64,000 nt of DNA from Cohnella phaseoli (GCF_003386235.1 NZ_QRDZ01000032.1:50318-114317); one strand, 5' to 3'. Positions 35,889 through 44,985 are shown, numbered from the stretch's first letter. Notes: generated from the sequence alone by a model not told the origin. A program made the numbers and translations.

Positions 35889-36755
35889 ATGGCCAATCAT
35901 AGCGTCCACGACTTCAAAGCCGATTTTTTCCACTTCATGTCGCCACCTATTCTCGTACTTAGCGGCAATCTACAAAATGAGTTTTACTGGAACATTCCAC
36001 CCCACCGACACGAGGATTACAGCGAAATCATCTACATCTCTGAAGGCGAATGCGAGTTTATCATCAACAATCGTCGCTATTTGGGGCGGCAGGGTGATAC
36101 CGTTATTTTTAACAAAGGAATCTATCATCAGGAAATGTCGTCCAAGGATCAGCCGCTCAATACCTATTATTGCGCCGTAGGTAACCTTCATATTGAAGGT
36201 ATGGAACCCGGCTTTCTGATACCCGGTCATTTGGACCCGATCATCCCGAAGAATGCCTTGTCGCCTCAAGTCCATTATTTGATGAATGAAATCTTTCGGG
36301 AATGCAAAGAGCAGGAGATTGGATATCGATCGATTGTTCACAATTTTCTGAATTCACTTGTGCTGATTCTTCTGCGAATGATTCAGGAGAAATACAAGTT
36401 GCATTTCCTGACCAGTACCTATACGACGGCGAACATGATTCGAGATTACCTGGACGAAAATTTCATCAAGGATGTCAGTCTAGCGGATCTCTCTAAGAAG
36501 TTCTTTCTCAGCCAACACTATATCTCGCATATTTTCAAAGATGAGATTGGCGATTCTCCAATCAACTACATGATTACACGCAGAATGGATGAGGCGAAAA
36601 AGCTGCTGCTAACCTCGGATCAGACGATTGCGGATATTGCAGGGCAGGTCGGTTACGACAATCCCAATCACTTCAGTATGACGTTCCGAAGGATAACCAA
36701 CCTGACCCCAGGAGAATATCGCAAAAAAATCAAAGGCAACATTATTACTTTCTAA
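35889..36755 (+). CDS. AraC-family regulator with cupin sensor (importer operon)
   Basis: The 288-residue regulator has an N-terminal cupin (HRHEDYSEIIYISEGECEFIINNRRY; residues 30-110), which binds a sugar, and two helix-turn-helix units at the C-terminus (VSLADLSKKFFLSQHYISHIFKDEIG and TIADIAGQVGYDNPNHFSMTFRRITNLTPGEYRK). AGGAGG precedes the ATG. It is divergent from the binding-protein gene across 266 bp and very probably activates that operon. It is a paralogue of the AraC gene at 37333, with shared GDSPINY in the linker of the two helix-turn-helix units. Confidence 0.94.
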   Translation: MANHSVHDFKADFFHFMSPPILVLSGNLQNEFYWNIPPHRHEDYSEIIYISEGECEFIINNRRYLGRQGDTVIFNKGIYHQEMSSKDQPLNTYYCAVGNLHIEGMEPGFLIPGHLDPIIPKNALSPQVHYLMNEIFRECKEQEIGYRSIVHNFLNSLVLILLRMIQEKYKLHFLTSTYTTANMIRDYLDENFIKDVSLADLSKKFFLSQHYISHIFKDEIGDSPINYMITRRMDEAKKLLLTSDQTIADIAGQVGYDNPNHFSMTFRRITNLTPGEYRKKIKGNIITF

Positions 36756-36777
36756 CCCACTGCACAAACGCTGATGG

Positions 36778-37179
36778 TCAGTCGCCGTAGGTAACGCCGC
36801 TAACGAGCATAATGTTGGAATACGGCATGCATTCGCCGCTGCGAATAACCGCGCGTGCAGAATGAGACAGTTCCTTAAACGACGTATGAGGCACGACCTT
36901 TGCTTCTATGCCAGGCAGGGCTTCGATCATTTCGGCATAACGATCCGGCGAGACATCCAGCGTCTCGCGCGCCACTATAACTTCTTCAACACATAGCTCC
37001 GACAGCACTGTTCGCAGCACGTCAAGGAAGGGTGCCATACCCGGTGTCAGCGCCAGATCAATCCTCTCGACTCCTTCGGGAATGGGAAACCCTGCATCGC
37101 ATACAACAAGCGTCTGATAATGGCCCATCGATGCAATGACTCGGGAGATATCGGGATTCAACAATGGGGTTTTCTTCAT
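36778..37179 (-). CDS. rbsD: RbsD/FucU-type sugar mutarotase
   Basis: The 133-residue protein matches the RbsD family: start KKTPLLNPDISRVIASMGHYQTLVVCDAGFP contains the catalytic His20-region (GHYQ) and Asp (CDAG), and the C-terminus has HTSFKELS and RSGECMPYSNIMLVSGVTY. RbsD proteins interconvert pyranose and furanose forms of ribose or, in FucU, alpha and beta fucose. It is placed between two AraC genes with no kinase or transporter of its own, so it may serve the sugar released by the adjacent operon. Confidence 0.92.
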   Translation of the reverse strand: MKKTPLLNPDISRVIASMGHYQTLVVCDAGFPIPEGVERIDLALTPGMAPFLDVLRTVLSELCVEEVIVARETLDVSPDRYAEMIEALPGIEAKVVPHTSFKELSHSARAVIRSGECMPYSNIMLVSGVTYGD

Positions 37180-37332
37180 CGGCCGCGTCCTCCTTCAAAG
37201 TGAATTGCACCTTCATTATAGGAGTGAGCAACGATGCTTTAGAATGAGAGATCTTGCTAAGTTGCTGCAACATATTCAATATCTTGCGATCGAGAATGCG
37301 AAGATGACCACTCGTTGAGGAGGATGAAAATC

Positions 37333-38220
37333 ATGCAAATTTCATTCAAGGAACGGGAGCTTCATTTATTCGATTCTAGCATGTCCCCTGTGCTTCTATA
37401 CGCCGGTACTGTCGCTAAGGAGCCCTCTTGGGGATTCCCCATGCATCAACACGAGGAATTGTGCGAAATTATATACATTAGTAGCGGCGCAGGCCGTTTT
37501 GTTATCGGCAATCACACGTATGAGGCGAAAGCCGGAGACGTACTTATCTATAACGGAGGCGTGCTGCATGAAGAACATTCCGATCCTGAACGCCCGCTGC
37601 TTACTTACTTTTGCGGCATTGGGCGTCTTAAGATCAAAACTCTTCCAGCGCATTGCCTCATAGCGCCAAATCAATGTCCGGTCATTCCGACCGGAGACTG
37701 CGGAAGGCTGATCGAGAACCATATCCGTACCCTCTTCGAGGAGCTCCAGCAGCAAGAATACGGCTTTGAGACAGTATGTCGAAATGCCCTAATTTCTCTG
37801 ATTGTCACTGTACGTCGCCTCATCGGCATACAGTGTGAAGAAGCCTCTTCTGCGGGAACGGACAGTTCGCTTGGGAGACGGATCAAGGCCTATATCGATT
37901 CGCATTTCACACATGACATTTCACTGAACGAGATCGCAAGCCGACTCTATATCAGCCCTTACTATTTGTCGCACATTTTCAAGGAGGAAACCGGCGACTC
38001 GCCCATCAATTATCTGATTCGACGACGGATTGGCGAAGCAAAGCGACTACTGCTGACGACAGAACGAAGCGTAGGAGAGATTGCGGAGGCGGTAGGCTAT
38101 GTCAACGTCAATTACTTCAGCACACAATTCAAGAAGGTAACCGGACATTCACCAACCGAAACCCGTAAATCGCAGCCATCAAAACCATCAGAAACACCGC
38201 TACCCGCAAATTTAACATAA
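37333..38220 (+). CDS. AraC-family regulator with cupin sensor (second copy)
   Basis: The 295-residue protein has the cupin sensor (HQHEELCEIIYISSGAGRFVIGNHTY) and C-terminal AraC helix-turn-helix pair (ISLNEIASRLYISPYYLSHIFKEETGDSPINY; SVGEIAEAVGYVNVNYFSTQFKKVTG). Start at ATG 37333 sits nine bases after GAGGAGG; an ATG at 37321 is inside the ribosome site. It is divergent from rbsD and resembles the regulator at 35889 over its whole length, so the two arose by duplication and may bind similar sugars. Target unknown; rbsD is the obvious candidate. Confidence 0.93.
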   Translation: MQISFKERELHLFDSSMSPVLLYAGTVAKEPSWGFPMHQHEELCEIIYISSGAGRFVIGNHTYEAKAGDVLIYNGGVLHEEHSDPERPLLTYFCGIGRLKIKTLPAHCLIAPNQCPVIPTGDCGRLIENHIRTLFEELQQQEYGFETVCRNALISLIVTVRRLIGIQCEEASSAGTDSSLGRRIKAYIDSHFTHDISLNEIASRLYISPYYLSHIFKEETGDSPINYLIRRRIGEAKRLLLTTERSVGEIAEAVGYVNVNYFSTQFKKVTGHSPTETRKSQPSKPSETPLPANLT

Positions 38221-38288
38221 GCCGAGAAGGAACGGGCGTGGATCGGTCGAGTTAACTCTCAGAAGATGTAACTCATAGTCCGGAGGGA

Positions 38289-39257
38289 ATGAATCTTGTG
38301 AAAGCGATTATATGTACAAAATATGGCCCGGCGGAAGTGCTTCAACTAAAGGAAGTAAATAAACCTTCCCCCAAGCGCGACGAAGTGTGCATTAAAATTT
38401 GCGCTTCCGCCGTAACCGCTAGCGACATCTATATTCGCAGCTCTCAATTGCCGCTCCGGTTTCGGATTCCGATGCGTCTATTCCTCGGCTTCACCAAACC
38501 GCGAAAATCCATTATCGGTATGGTGGTAGCAGGGGAAATCGAAGCCGTAGGCAAGGATATCACACGATTTCGAGCGGGAGATCAAGTTTACGGGGTGACC
38601 GGCTTTGGACTTGGCGCTTACGCACAGTACAAATGCATGAAAGAAACGGACTCCATGCATGGGTGTCTGTCGCTAAAGCCTGCCAATATAAGTTACGAAG
38701 AGGCAACTGCTGCCGCATATGGCGGACTCTTGGCTTTGCAGCGTATAGAGGCAGGAAATATCCAACGCGGACAGCACGTTCTTATTTACGGGGCTTCGGG
38801 GACTGCCGGAACTCTAGCCGTCCAGTTGGCCAAATATTACGGCGCTCAAGTTACCGGAGTGTGCAGCACGCGGAACTTAGACTTTGTTAAAGCATTGGGG
38901 GCCCACAAGGCGATCGATTACACCCAGAGCGATGTCGGCAATCTCACGGATCATTACGACTTCATGCTCGATACGGCGGGAAAAGCCAAACGGTCGCCAA
39001 CAAAAGAGAGATGCATGCAAATGCTACGCGCAGACGGAAAATATATTTCCATCGATGATGGAAAATTAGAGTTGAAAGCGGAGCGCCTCATGAAGATCAA
39101 AGCATTGATCGAGGCGGGGCATATTAAACCTGTTGTCGATCGCATCTACCCCATGGATCAAATTGTAGAAGCGCACGAATATGTAGAACAAGGGCGCAAA
39201 CGAGGCGGGGTAGCGATTACCATCGAGCATACGATTACCATCGAGCATACCGACTAA
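38289..39257 (+). CDS. Zinc-type/quinone-oxidoreductase-like NAD(P)-dependent dehydrogenase
   Basis: The 322-residue medium-chain dehydrogenase has an N-terminal GroES-like domain (KYGPAEVLQLKEV, VVAGEIEAVGKDITRFRAGDQVYG), and a Rossmann domain (HVLIYGASGTAGTLAVQLAKYYGAQVTGV), but not the Cys/His zinc pair, so it belongs to the zinc-free quinone-oxidoreductase-like branch. GTG at 38298 is an equally good start by spacing from GGAGGG. The last residues repeat ITIEHT because of an 18-bp tandem duplication. Substrate unknown; reduction of a quinone or enone is likely. Confidence 0.9.
   Translation: MNLVKAIICTKYGPAEVLQLKEVNKPSPKRDEVCIKICASAVTASDIYIRSSQLPLRFRIPMRLFLGFTKPRKSIIGMVVAGEIEAVGKDITRFRAGDQVYGVTGFGLGAYAQYKCMKETDSMHGCLSLKPANISYEEATAAAYGGLLALQRIEAGNIQRGQHVLIYGASGTAGTLAVQLAKYYGAQVTGVCSTRNLDFVKALGAHKAIDYTQSDVGNLTDHYDFMLDTAGKAKRSPTKERCMQMLRADGKYISIDDGKLELKAERLMKIKALIEAGHIKPVVDRIYPMDQIVEAHEYVEQGRKRGGVAITIEHTITIEHTD
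39216..39251 (+). repeat. 18-bp tandem duplication at the 3' end of the dehydrogenase gene
   Basis: ATTACCATCGAGCATACG (39216-39233) is followed directly by the same sequence with C for the last G (39234-39251). It lengthens the protein by six residues (ITIEHT twice) just before the stop. Confidence 0.9.
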
Positions 39258-39269
39258 CAAATACTCCAA

Positions 39270-39374
39270 TTATCCCCACCAAACATAGTACGTACCAAGC
39301 ATCAGTTTGAGCTCCTCCATCGTTGCTGGAATATCCTGCGAGGTTTCCGCGATCGAGAGCGGCTTAATATTCGC
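39270..39374 (-). pseudogene. Short gene tail after the MerR stop
   Basis: Directly after the TAA of the MerR gene, and in the same frame, 34 codons run without a stop (ANIKPLSIAETSQDIPATMEE and onwards to LGTYYVWWG) to TAA at 39270-39272. There is no start codon. It looks like the end of a lost gene, or a former longer C-terminus of the regulator; I do not recognise the family. Confidence 0.4.
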
Positions 39375-39377
39375 CTG

Positions 39378-39884
39378 TTATCTAGCGGAAGCCGATGACT
39401 TGCCCGCTTTGGCCGGTGCGGAAAAGTAACCCCTTTCGGCGGGTGAGACGGGCTTTAGTTGCGGTTCCCCCATTGTGATCTCCGAGTACTCGTTTCGGCT
39501 TTCAACCGAGCAGTCCCGGCGGTATCTTCCCTCCTCCAGCTTCATGTCGATAAAATCGACGACCTGTTGCAGCGAGGCGATTTGGCTGACGATATTTTCA
39601 CGGTGGTTCCTTAAGCTATCCACCAATTCGGGATATTCCGCAGGATCAGCGTCGGCGGAGACCGCCAGAAATGGCCGTATTTCCTCCAGTGACATCCCGG
39701 TTTTTTTCATACAGGATATTAAACGAATCGTATCGATGTCCCTCTGACGGTAAACGCGATGTCCGTTGGCCTTGCGGTCCGCTCGGGGAAGCAGCGCGAT
39801 CTTCTCGTAATAACGGATCGTATCCTCGGAAATTCCGATGGTATCGGCGGCTTGCTTTATCGTAAAAGTTAGCTCTGCCTTCAT
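39378..39884 (-). CDS. MerR-family regulator (YyaN/AdhR-like)
   Basis: The 168-residue protein starts with a MerR helix-turn-helix (FTIKQAADTIGISEDTIRYYEKIALLPRADRKANGHRVY) and a dimer coiled coil (residues 80-120). It resembles aldehyde- or electrophile-responsive MerR proteins such as AdhR/YyaN. It is divergent from the SDR gene, and the two 19-bp-spaced promoters between them each carry a TTGGAG-CTCCAA dyad, so the protein likely controls itself and the SDR. The final 40 residues are basic and Ser/Ala-rich. Confidence 0.92.
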   Translation of the reverse strand: MKAELTFTIKQAADTIGISEDTIRYYEKIALLPRADRKANGHRVYRQRDIDTIRLISCMKKTGMSLEEIRPFLAVSADADPAEYPELVDSLRNHRENIVSQIASLQQVVDFIDMKLEEGRYRRDCSVESRNEYSEITMGEPQLKPVSPAERGYFSAPAKAGKSSASAR

Positions 39885-39903
39885 CTTGATCCCTCCCAGA
39901 AAT

Positions 39904-39988
39904 GGCTTTGTTCGTTCATTATACTTCTTGGAGCTGACTCCAAGTCAAATCTCCTCCTTGACTTGGAGCCGACTCCAAGTTATAGAAT
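39904..39988. promoter_or_regulatory. Twin MerR operators and promoters between the regulator and the SDR gene
   Basis: CTTGGAGCTGACTCCAAG (39927-39944) and CTTGGAGCCGACTCCAAG (39962-39979) are near-identical dyads, one base apart in the loop. Each lies in a 19-bp spacer: on the plus strand TTGACT (39958-39963) to TAGAAT (39983-39988), and on the minus strand TTGACT and TATAAT. Both promoters are thus of the type MerR proteins activate by untwisting. Confidence 0.88.
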
Positions 39989-40032
39989 GTGCGCTATCAA
40001 GAAAAACACCCCACTTTAGGAGGAAACGCACA

Positions 40033-40899
40033 ATGAATGCGAACAAACGCAAAAATATTGCCCTGGTTACGGGGGCAAGCGCCGGGATCGGATTGGAATT
40101 AACGCGGAAATTGCTATCGGAGGAATGGCAGGTGGTTGCTTTGAACCGTTCCGACTTTCCGAAGGAGGATACAAAAATTCAAAAAGCGGTTATGAACGGA
40201 TGGCTTCGAATTTATAAAACAGCGGATCTCACGGATTATGACAGCTTGAGAGGGACTTTGGAAGAGATCAGAAGCAAGGAGCGGCGGATCGATATTTTGT
40301 TTAACAACGCCGGCGGAGCCTTTCATGAACTAAGCTATTCGAAGCAAGGACGCGAGAAGCATTATGAGCTGCTGACGGTCGTTCCATATCTCATTCTTAT
40401 GGAATTGAAGGAACTCTTAAAAAACGGAAGCTTAAAGACAGTAATCAACACCTCCTCTTCAGCGCTGAAGCATGTGAAAGAGTTTAATCTCGAAATTCTG
40501 GAACGCCCCAAAACCTTCCGCAAACTGTTCGGTCCTTATGCCGCTTCAAAGCTGGCGCTTTCGTTGTGGACTCAGGCTATAGCGCCTCAGCTTGCCCAAG
40601 AGGGCATTAAAATCCGCAGTGTTGATCCGGGTGGCAATAACACATTAAGAAAAGGAAAGAAATCCGGACTTCCTATCGTGGTTAGCTTACTAATGAAGCT
40701 GTTTTTCTCTCCGCCAACCCATGGCGCGAACCTGTTGTATGAGGCAGCCCTCAGGGAACATCGTCATGAGACGGGCGTGTTTGTGCTGAAAGGTCGGATT
40801 GCGCAATTAAAATTTATCGATCAAGCGGTGAATGTTCTGGAAAGGATTCATGAGGTCTACGAACACGAATTTCTTGGCAGCGCTCCTAAGGTCGTCTAG
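40033..40899 (+). CDS. Short-chain dehydrogenase/reductase
   Basis: The 288-residue protein has the SDR N-terminal TGASAGIG (NADP-binding loop), NNAG (LFNNAGGAFHEL), a Ser in NTSSSAL, and the active-site Y-A-A-S-K (YAASKLALSLW). ATG 40033 follows AGGAGG; an in-frame ATG upstream at 39838 would read back through the operators and the MerR gene. It is under a MerR-type promoter divergent from the adjacent regulator, so detoxification of an aldehyde or ketone is a fair guess. Confidence 0.92.
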   Translation: MNANKRKNIALVTGASAGIGLELTRKLLSEEWQVVALNRSDFPKEDTKIQKAVMNGWLRIYKTADLTDYDSLRGTLEEIRSKERRIDILFNNAGGAFHELSYSKQGREKHYELLTVVPYLILMELKELLKNGSLKTVINTSSSALKHVKEFNLEILERPKTFRKLFGPYAASKLALSLWTQAIAPQLAQEGIKIRSVDPGGNNTLRKGKKSGLPIVVSLLMKLFFSPPTHGANLLYEAALREHRHETGVFVLKGRIAQLKFIDQAVNVLERIHEVYEHEFLGSAPKVV

Positions 40900-40996
40900 C
40901 GGCACCTGCGCAATCGGCAAGCCTAACCGCCGAACGCGGTTGCCTGCATGCGGGGCATATGCGGACCGAAAAGTGCTGCAACTGTTTTCGTCTTCA

Positions 40997-41040
40997 GAGG
41001 GCTGTGACAGCCTGCCCCTCGGCAACCTGTCACAGCCCTC
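40997..41040. repeat. Dispersed palindromic element, copy A
   Basis: The perfect 14-bp arms GAGGGCTGTGACAG (40997-41010) and CTGTCACAGCCCTC (41027-41040) enclose a 16-base loop, CCTGCCCCTCGGCAAC. It lies between the convergent SDR and 41084 genes. About 25 bases before it, GCTGCAACTGTTTTC also occurs near copy C, so the repeat is longer than the palindrome. It could also act as a two-way terminator, but has no T-run. Confidence 0.85.
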
Positions 41041-41083
41041 ATGTCCTTGCACGACGCGATCCTCAGGTTGTTGAACATTGCTT

Positions 41084-41659
41084 TTAAAGAACTTCCAGCT
41101 CTTCGCGAATCAATGTCAGCTCTTGTATTCCCTGAATAAGTATTTCTTTTGGCGGCTGAAATTGAATGGTTAGCTTTTTACCCGATCTGCTAACTCCCCA
41201 ATCTCGTAATGCTTTATCAATAAATAAATCATAAGCTTTATCAAAACGTTGACCAAAAGCAACTAATTGTTCTTTATTCATTAACGGTAATTTGGATTTA
41301 AATTGATTAACAATTTCCTTGTACTCTCTATCAAATTGTTGAATGATTTCTAGATAATCATCGTAAAGCTCATAGTCTGCTTGCACCTCATAAGCAAAAT
41401 TCATAATGTTCAGTTCTTCAGGCACGGCCAGTAACCAATATAAACTGGATTGTTCTTCGCTAATAGGGAGAAAATCTCCCTCTTTCGCTGCTATTTCTTG
41501 GACAAATGCTCTAAAGTGGCCTAGTCTCTTTCCCCTTTCAATATATTCATTCATGAGAATTCCTTTTTCCATTGCAGCTTGATTGGATTTATGGTCAAAA
41601 TACATTTTCAACAAAAATGCATTTGCTATAAGCGAAAGAAACAGACAACCCGCTATCAC
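41084..41659 (-). CDS. Membrane-anchored protein of unknown function
   Basis: The 191-residue protein begins at GTG 41659 with a hydrophobic helix (AGCLFLSLIANAFLL) and has a soluble helical remainder with many Glu, Lys and Tyr (YELYDDYLEIIQQFDREYKEIVNQF). I recognise no family. The reading frame is open a further five codons to ATA 41674 (NKNS), which sits at a better distance from GGAGGGGAG, so a rare ATA start is possible. It is convergent with the SDR gene and lies 105 bp after the efflux adaptor gene on the same strand. Confidence 0.75.
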   Translation of the reverse strand: MIAGCLFLSLIANAFLLKMYFDHKSNQAAMEKGILMNEYIERGKRLGHFRAFVQEIAAKEGDFLPISEEQSSLYWLLAVPEELNIMNFAYEVQADYELYDDYLEIIQQFDREYKEIVNQFKSKLPLMNKEQLVAFGQRFDKAYDLFIDKALRDWGVSRSGKKLTIQFQPPKEILIQGIQELTLIREELEVL

Positions 41660-41764
41660 GCTATTTTTATTTATTTTTTCTCCCCTCCCTCAATTACCTT
41701 ACCGTCGGCTCAACACGTGAACAGCCTGCCGCTTCCAGCCTATGCCGCCAACGAGATTGTATGC

Positions 41765-42847
41765 TTATTGCAGCACGATCGTGTCGCCCTTTTTCAAACC
41801 TTCCAGCACTTCCGTCTTCTCGGGCGTCTCCATGCCGATCTTAATATCCCGACGCTCGAACTGCCCATTTCCTTTATCCACCATTACGTAATAGGAGTCC
41901 TTCTCCCGCATGACGGCAATTGTCGGCACGACCGTTACATCCTTCTTGCGCTCGGTTTCGATCTGTCCATTAAGACTAAGACCTGCGATTAGATATTCAT
42001 TCGGCTCCAGCGCGATGACAACCTCAAACTGGGCCGCCTGATCGATATTGTTCTGATCGGTGCCGGTTTTGGCGAATTTCGATACGCGCAGCACCTTGCC
42101 CGACAGCTTCAATTCTTTCATCGCATTCATTTTCACTTGAACCTGCATGTCCGGCTTAATGCGGAAAACATCCTGTTCACCGACAAGCGCGATAAACTGC
42201 AGCTTGCTGAGATCGACAATTTTGCCTATGTATTGGTTATCGCCAACCGCTTGCGGCCGCTTGCTTGCGGTATCGTAGAGGAAGATACCCTCAGCTGGCG
42301 AGCGGTATTCCGACTTCCCGAGCAGTGTCTGCTTCTCCGCCAGCGTCTTGCGCTGGATTGACTTGGTTACATCGTTCAACTCCTGTGTCAGCCGGTCGAT
42401 CTCCTTCGTCGCAAGCGTCCGCTTCCGCTCAGTTTCCGTCGTTCCGACTGTCATGCCCTCTTCGTCCAACTCCGCCATGTAGGCCTTAAGATTCGCTTCG
42501 AGATCCGCCTTGCGAAGAGCGGCTTCCTCTTGGGAGATTTCATTCTTCAGCGCCGTCTGGTCAAGCTTGAACAGAACGTCTCCTTTCTTGACCTGCTGCC
42601 CGTCCTCCACGTTCCAACTCGTAACCTTCGAGCTGAAGGGCGCGTAAACAAACGTTTCCTGCTCATACAGCGACTTGCCCTTTACTTCAATCGTATTGAC
42701 AAGCGTCTCGGTCGTTACGTCGAACGTAATGGCTTGCAAATCTTCCATCGAATCCATCGGCTTAGCCGGCCGAGACATCGAATATAAGGCGTAGCTGATC
42801 CCGACTAGGATAAGCCCGATGACGATCCACTTTATTTTCTTCTTCAT
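41765..42847 (-). CDS. Efflux adaptor protein (MacA/HlyD family)
   Basis: The 360-residue protein has an N-terminal membrane anchor (about 7-22), a biotinyl-lipoyl-like hairpin (VYAPFSSKVTSWNVEDGQQVKKGDVLFKLD), a helical hairpin at 95-160, and beta-barrel segments (LVGEQDVFRIKPDMQVQVKMNAM; VRREKDSYYVMVDKGNGQFERRDIKIGMETPEKTEVLEGLKKGDTIVL-like end). It is the membrane-fusion subunit of a Gram-positive MacAB-type (YknXYZ-like) exporter. Its gene follows the permease and ATPase genes. Confidence 0.93.
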   Translation of the reverse strand: MKKKIKWIVIGLILVGISYALYSMSRPAKPMDSMEDLQAITFDVTTETLVNTIEVKGKSLYEQETFVYAPFSSKVTSWNVEDGQQVKKGDVLFKLDQTALKNEISQEEAALRKADLEANLKAYMAELDEEGMTVGTTETERKRTLATKEIDRLTQELNDVTKSIQRKTLAEKQTLLGKSEYRSPAEGIFLYDTASKRPQAVGDNQYIGKIVDLSKLQFIALVGEQDVFRIKPDMQVQVKMNAMKELKLSGKVLRVSKFAKTGTDQNNIDQAAQFEVVIALEPNEYLIAGLSLNGQIETERKKDVTVVPTIAVMREKDSYYVMVDKGNGQFERRDIKIGMETPEKTEVLEGLKKGDTIVLQ

Positions 42848-42889
42848 CTCTTCTACCCCTTCCTTCTAAAAACATTGCATCATTTGCCG

Positions 42890-44275
42890 CTAATCCCGTC
42901 GAATAGCCGTTAACGCGTCGGTGCGCGAAGCGCTCACCGCCGGATAGATTCCCGATATGACGCCGGTCAGAATCGCAAACGCCATGCCAACCGGAATGGC
43001 CATCATGGGGACAAAGATAATAACGGCGTCCTGACCGCCGCCGGACATGGACTGGATTAAGCCATTGATTCCCCATACGATCCAATAGGAGAACAAGATG
43101 CCAAGCAAGCCTCCAAGGAGGCCTAGCAGCGCCGCTTCGATAATGAACATGTTCCGGATTTGCGCCAAATTCGCCCCAAGCACCTTCATAATGCCAATCT
43201 GACGGCGTCGCTGGTAAGTCGACATCGTCATGGCCACGACGATCGAAATCGAAGCGATGATGAGAATAAATACGCCGCCGCCAAGCGCCACTGCTTTAAT
43301 AATGCTGAATTGCTCGGCGAGCCGTTCCTTCTGCTGCAAATTCGTTTGCGTATTTAGAGTAAGCTTTTTAATCTGTCGCTCCACCTGCTCGACGTTCTCC
43401 TGGCTGTCCACCTTTACAATAACGGAGTTATATGAGGCTTCATCGGCCGACCCGCCTCGGCCCATATTCAGCTCTTGCCTCATCATCTGCGCTGTCTCGA
43501 GCGATACGTAAGCCTTCTTGTCGTAAGCAACCGCATTCTCGCTTACGCCCTTCGGCTTCTTCAATACGCCGGTTACCCGCAGCTGCGAGGTTCGAATGGC
43601 TTTACCGTCATTCAAGTAGCCTAGAAACTGGACCTGGCGCTGGAATAGGGAAGCCGGCATCCGATTCATTTTCTCATACTGCTCGACCAAGGTGCTGTCA
43701 TAGGGATTGCGGCTCAATTGCTCGATCAGCTTATCTCGAGCCTCGGCATCTGCCAGCCCCAATGTCGCCCCATAGTTCAACACGATCGTACCGATGAGGT
43801 CTGAAGGTCCGCCATTCATGAACGGCTTGTCGAAAGCCTCCAGCATTTCCAAGTCCGTCCCGATCACTTCCACATAGCTCTTCCGGTTGTCCGTTGTGGA
43901 CATTTCCATATAATTGATCTGCTGAAAGGGAGCCACTGCCGTCACATGCTTCATATTCTTCATAATAGCCAGCTTCTGATCGGTCAGCTTGCCGCGGTCC
44001 TTAGAATCGTCGCCAACCGCCGGATTACCGCTGCTTGCCTGCCCCCCCTGGCTCCTACTCGTCGATACGCCCTCATTGGCCGTCACCGTAATTTCGTCCA
44101 TCTTGAAGAAACTGTTCATCTCGGTTTCGATATACTTCTGAGCCGACTCTCCTATACTGAGGGCGAGAATAATCGCGGCACAGCCAATCGATAGTCCTGC
44201 GGCGCACAATGCGGTCACGACTTTCCGGCGCCTCACCTGATCCCATGACAGTCGCGTAAGATCGCCAATCCTCAT
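42890..44275 (-). CDS. MacB-type ABC transporter permease
   Basis: The 461-residue protein has one N-terminal helix (VTALCAAGLSIGCAAIILALSIG), a large extracellular MacB_PCD domain (about 45-320, including a Ser/Gly-rich stretch), and the C-terminal FtsX-like four-helix block (MSTYQRRRQIGIMKVLGANLAQIRNMFIIEAALLGLLGG). It forms an exporter that extrudes peptides, antibiotics or lipids by a mechanotransmission cycle. Its 5' end overlaps the ATPase gene by four bases. Confidence 0.94.
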   Translation of the reverse strand: MRIGDLTRLSWDQVRRRKVVTALCAAGLSIGCAAIILALSIGESAQKYIETEMNSFFKMDEITVTANEGVSTSRSQGGQASSGNPAVGDDSKDRGKLTDQKLAIMKNMKHVTAVAPFQQINYMEMSTTDNRKSYVEVIGTDLEMLEAFDKPFMNGGPSDLIGTIVLNYGATLGLADAEARDKLIEQLSRNPYDSTLVEQYEKMNRMPASLFQRQVQFLGYLNDGKAIRTSQLRVTGVLKKPKGVSENAVAYDKKAYVSLETAQMMRQELNMGRGGSADEASYNSVIVKVDSQENVEQVERQIKKLTLNTQTNLQQKERLAEQFSIIKAVALGGGVFILIIASISIVVAMTMSTYQRRRQIGIMKVLGANLAQIRNMFIIEAALLGLLGGLLGILFSYWIVWGINGLIQSMSGGGQDAVIIFVPMMAIPVGMAFAILTGVISGIYPAVSASRTDALTAIRRD

Positions 44276-44985
44276 CCCGTCGTCACCTCCGCTAACGGTG
44301 TAGCGTCAGATGGATCCCGATCCGTAATGAGGTAGCCGTCCCGGAGCGAAATAATGTGCTGTGTCTGAGCGGCGACTTCCCTCTCGTGCGTAACAATGAC
44401 GAACGTTGTCTTCATCGTGCTGTTCAACCGTTTCAATATTGCTAGAATTTCTTCTTCCGTCTTTGTATCCAGATTGCCGGTAGGCTCGTCCGCAAAAATA
44501 ACCGACGGTTCGGTAATTAAGGAGCGAGCTATACTGACACGCTGCTGCTGACCTCCGGACAATTGCGAAGGGAACAGCTCCGCCTTCTCGGGAATGCCTA
44601 CTTGCTCAAGCAGCGACAGGGCCTTCTGTTTCCGGATTGAGGGCGAGACCGATTGGAACACAAGGGGCAACTCGACATTTTCACGAACCGTCAGATTCGC
44701 GATCAGCTCATATGCCTGAAATATAAAGCCGATATGCTTGCGTCGAAACTCGGAAAGCTGATTCTCGTTCATCTTTACGATATTGTGATCCGATATGTAA
44801 ATATCGCCCTCCGTCGGCTTCATCAAGCCGGCCATCAGATTGAGCAGCGTTGATTTGCCCGAGCCCGAGCTTCCGAGAAGTGCGACGATCTCTCCCTGCC
44901 TTACTTGGAAATTAATATCCCGCAACACAGTTGTCGTCTCTGTCCCGTTCCGAAAAGCATGGGATAAGCCTTCTACACGCAGCAT
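44272..44985 (-). CDS. ABC exporter ATPase (MacB/LolD type)
   Basis: The 237-residue ATPase has Walker A (LLGSSGSGKST), the Q-loop (IGFIFQAYEL), signature (LSGGQQQRVSIARSL), Walker B (VIFADEPTGNLD) and the H-loop (IVTHEREVA). It is the first gene of a three-gene operon with the MacB-like permease and MacA-like adaptor; the ATGA overlap with the next gene suggests coupled translation. It is related to the YknY/LolD subfamily that powers export of antimicrobial compounds. Confidence 0.96.
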   Translation of the reverse strand: MLRVEGLSHAFRNGTETTTVLRDINFQVRQGEIVALLGSSGSGKSTLLNLMAGLMKPTEGDIYISDHNIVKMNENQLSEFRRKHIGFIFQAYELIANLTVRENVELPLVFQSVSPSIRKQKALSLLEQVGIPEKAELFPSQLSGGQQQRVSIARSLITEPSVIFADEPTGNLDTKTEEEILAILKRLNSTMKTTFVIVTHEREVAAQTQHIISLRDGYLITDRDPSDATPLAEVTTG

